From: Desulfobacterales bacterium
Lineage (GTDB): Bacteria > Desulfobacterota > Desulfobacteria > Desulfobacterales > RPRI01
DNA: 8,397 bases
Assembly: GCA_020052975.1 (NCBI GenBank)
Contig: JAGVOC010000487.1
Location: 1-8,397, forward strand
Reading direction: 5' to 3'
Under the pieces are notes generated by a model that searched no databases, was not told where the DNA came from, and worked only from the letters and a program-made list of their open reading frames with translations. Numbering within the stretch: the stretch's first letter is position 1; each line of letters begins with the position of its first letter. Shown one piece after another: positions 6,982 through 8,397 of the stretch. The translations under genes were made by a program, and so were the position numbers.

Positions 6982-7102
6982 ATAGAATCTCCTTCGCCGG
7001 CTGAAGCCTGCAGCTACTTAATCATTCCCCTCCTTACCAAGGAGGGGAACGGGGATTCTAACAATACCCCACCATACCTCCCCTTGGAAAGGGGAGGATT
7101 TT
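6982..7102. other. Spacer between antiporter and uspA
   Basis: It contains the uspA ribosome binding site, the short palindrome-bearing stretch GGCTGAAGCC (about 7000-7009), whose surroundings resemble dispersed 'GCAGGCTTCAGCC' repeats, and the double-hairpin repeat at 7027-7097. No gene or promoter is evident. Confidence 0.6.
7027..7097. repeat. Double-hairpin G/C-rich palindromic repeat
   Basis: There are two perfect 9-bp hairpins: CCCCTCCTT-ACC-AAGGAGGGG (7027-7047) and CCTCCCCTT-GGA-AAGGGGAGG (7077-7097). The segment between them has GGGG (7051-7054) and CCCC (7067-7070), so the whole element is an imperfect palindrome. Such 'CCCCTCCTT...AAGGAGGGG' units are typical dispersed REP/MITE repeats. 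On the plus strand the second hairpin is followed by ATTTTTTATT and could terminate plus-strand RNA; on the minus strand no T-tract follows. Confidence 0.8.
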
Positions 7103-8227
7103 TTATTCTTTTTTCATCTCAGGCTGAAACCATTTCTGAGCAATAATTGTCGGCACTACTGCTGAAAGTATAACAGCAGTGACCAATATTGTATATTGCT
7201 CCTGATTTATGATTTTATTCGTGTACCCAAAGAGAGCCGATATTGTTCCAAAAGTGAGCCCTGTTGACATAAGGAGGGTAGTGTACATGCTCTCTTTTTT
7301 CCCAAGCTTAAATGCCTTTGCAGCAGGCCAAACCCCGATAAATTTAGCCGCCATCTTCACCAGCAGGAAGATAAGGATTAAAAGGATGCTGTTCCACATT
7401 GCAGATAGTTTTACCAGGGAGCCGGCCTTTAAAAAATAAAACGGCGTCAGCATGGTAAAGGCAGTGACCCGCATTCTGTGGCTGAGCGTCCTGTTTGCAA
7501 GAAAAAAGGGGGCAAGCACCATTCCGACAAGATAGGCCGGCAACACTGCCTCGCTTTTTGCTGACAGGGCAAGCCCGCCGAGACCAAAGAGCAGGAAAAA
7601 AATGAATTTAGTTTCCGGCTCACTAATTCGGCTTCCAACTTTCTTAAAAAACCACGGGGTAAATTTAGGGAGAAGGAAAAGAACTATCGCCATTATGACA
7701 AGAAAGAAGACCATAGCTCTGTCATAATTCGCAAAAAAAGCGCCCAGCGCCAAAACCGTTCCAAGGTCGGTAATAAAACATGCAGCAAGGATAAGTTTTC
7801 CGAGTTCTGTTTCATTGTAGCCTGTCTCTATCATGACGGCATACACAACAGCAACAGAGGTGGTTGAAAGTGAAATTCCTGCAATCGCTGCCTGCTGGAA
7901 AGTCCATCCTCCGATATAATATGCATACGCCATGGCTCCCAGAAAAGGCATAAAAAAACTTAAAAATCCTATGCCGACGCTCTCCTTGAATTTCTTCCGC
8001 AATATCTGAGGTTCAACTTCAGCGCCTGCAAGGAAAGTGAGAAGAATACTTCCAAAACCAGCCAGAAAATTCACCCATTCAGTTCTCTCAAGAGGGAGGA
8101 AATTCCCACCTATCACACCGACCATTATTTCGAGCAATGCAATCGAAATTGCAATCCTTACGGAAAGAAGGGTTGCGACGAGCGCAAGCCCCATCCATAA
8201 TGCTGCCTGAAACCACTGGTTTTCCAT
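7103..8227 (-). CDS. CPA-type cation/proton antiporter under fluoride riboswitch control
   Basis: This is a 374-residue inner-membrane antiporter of the monovalent cation:proton antiporter superfamily (Na+/H+ exchanger domain), with about 11 to 12 hydrophobic helices. The crossing-helix core is recognisable: 'SLSTTSVAVVY' (119-129), the ion-binding T153-D154 in place of the usual ND or DD, and K267 in 'FYFLKAG'. There is no C-terminal RCK/TrkA-N regulatory domain, unlike Kef proteins. The start has GGAGG 10 nt before the ATG. The leader carries a complete fluoride aptamer and terminator with a strong promoter. Sodium/proton antiporters are a recognised class of fluoride-riboswitch target, probably countering the acidification and ion imbalance that follow HF entry; the precise ion is not settled by sequence. 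uspA follows on the same strand. Confidence 0.93.
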   Translation of the reverse strand: MENQWFQAALWMGLALVATLLSVRIAISIALLEIMVGVIGGNFLPLERTEWVNFLAGFGSILLTFLAGAEVEPQILRKKFKESVGIGFLSFFMPFLGAMAYAYYIGGWTFQQAAIAGISLSTTSVAVVYAVMIETGYNETELGKLILAACFITDLGTVLALGAFFANYDRAMVFFLVIMAIVLFLLPKFTPWFFKKVGSRISEPETKFIFFLLFGLGGLALSAKSEAVLPAYLVGMVLAPFFLANRTLSHRMRVTAFTMLTPFYFLKAGSLVKLSAMWNSILLILIFLLVKMAAKFIGVWPAAKAFKLGKKESMYTTLLMSTGLTFGTISALFGYTNKIINQEQYTILVTAVILSAVVPTIIAQKWFQPEMKKE

Positions 8228-8261
8228 TTCCAGCGTGCCTCCCTCTTTTGTCAGACAAGGT

Positions 8262-8307
8262 CAAAAATCAAAACCCCTACCGAAACTTGTTGGATTTCAG
8301 TAGGGGT
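8262..8307 (-). terminator. Riboswitch-controlled intrinsic terminator before the antiporter
   Basis: On the minus strand ACCCCTACTGAAA pairs with TTTCGGTAGGGGT (13 bp, one G-U) around a 9-nt loop, followed by TTTGATTTTTG. Its first bases are the aptamer pseudoknot strand ACCCC, so aptamer and terminator compete. This predicts antitermination when fluoride is bound. Confidence 0.92.
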
Positions 8308-8353
8308 CATCATTTCCGGGTGAACGGAACGGTTTAAGGCGAACCCCATCGCC
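8300..8353 (-). promoter_or_regulatory. Fluoride riboswitch (crcB motif) controlling the antiporter
   Basis: The minus strand reads GGCGATGGGGTTCGCC (P1 GGCGA/TCGCC, loop TGGGGT), linker TTAAACCG, P2 TTCCG/CGGAA with loop TTCACC, then ATGATGACCCCTAC. Loop GGGGU is perfectly complementary to ACCCC for the pseudoknot. Every conserved block of the crcB motif is present in order. The aptamer starts at the predicted transcription start and its 3' strand enters the terminator at 8262-8307, giving a classical fluoride-ON transcriptional switch. Confidence 0.96.
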
Positions 8354-8361
8354 GACGGTCT

Positions 8362-8391
8362 ATTATGCTATCAGGAATTTATCGTTGTCAA
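8362..8391 (-). promoter_or_regulatory. Sigma-70-type promoter of the antiporter riboswitch
   Basis: The minus strand has TTGACA (8386-8391), an 18-bp spacer, and CATAAT (8362-8367). Transcription would start near 8355, directly before the first P1 base of the fluoride aptamer, which strengthens both calls. Confidence 0.8.
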
Positions 8392-8397
8392 TGGAAA

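Overview
The window looks like the chromosome of an anaerobic bacterium of moderate GC, most like Nitrospirota (Thermodesulfovibrio-type) or Desulfobacterota. This lineage guess is inference from gene content: a TunR-like regulator (a family described in sulfate-reducing deltaproteobacteria), the house style of the enolase, and dispersed palindromic repeats. No rRNA or marker gene fixes the lineage.

The dominant theme is fluoride. Three separate fluoride (crcB-motif) riboswitch aptamers lie on the minus strand within about 6.3 kb. One precedes a CPA-type cation/proton antiporter followed by a universal stress protein (about 8.35 to 6.56 kb). One precedes a dynamin-like GTPase (about 4.07 to 2.19 kb). 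One precedes enolase, the classical fluoride-inhibited glycolytic enzyme, which is followed by a small HAD/'soluble P-type ATPase' protein and a major facilitator protein cut by the window edge (2.17 kb to 1). The first two aptamers overlap clear intrinsic terminators whose 5' arm is the pseudoknot strand, so they should be fluoride-ON transcriptional switches. The enolase aptamer is more diverged, has no terminator, and is followed by an extended -10-like sequence that may keep enolase basally expressed. No crcB/Fluc or CLC-F gene is visible.

Between the two fluoride blocks (about 4.19 to 6.55 kb) lies a divergent pair that looks like an oxyanion module. On the minus strand is a TauE/SafE (TSUP) permease. 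On the plus strand is a regulator made of a XerC/D-like domain that has lost catalytic residues, fused to two molbindin (Mop/TOBE) domains. This is the TunR architecture, and TunR proteins are reported as repressors of TSUP transporters. The 303-bp intergenic region holds a 32-bp dif-like palindrome next to the permease promoter, a plausible operator, plus a REP-like inverted repeat and a palindrome next to the regulator's TATAAT box.

The strongest new biological lead is the dynamin-like GTPase under direct fluoride riboswitch control, in the same transcriptional direction as enolase and a P-type-ATPase-like HAD protein.
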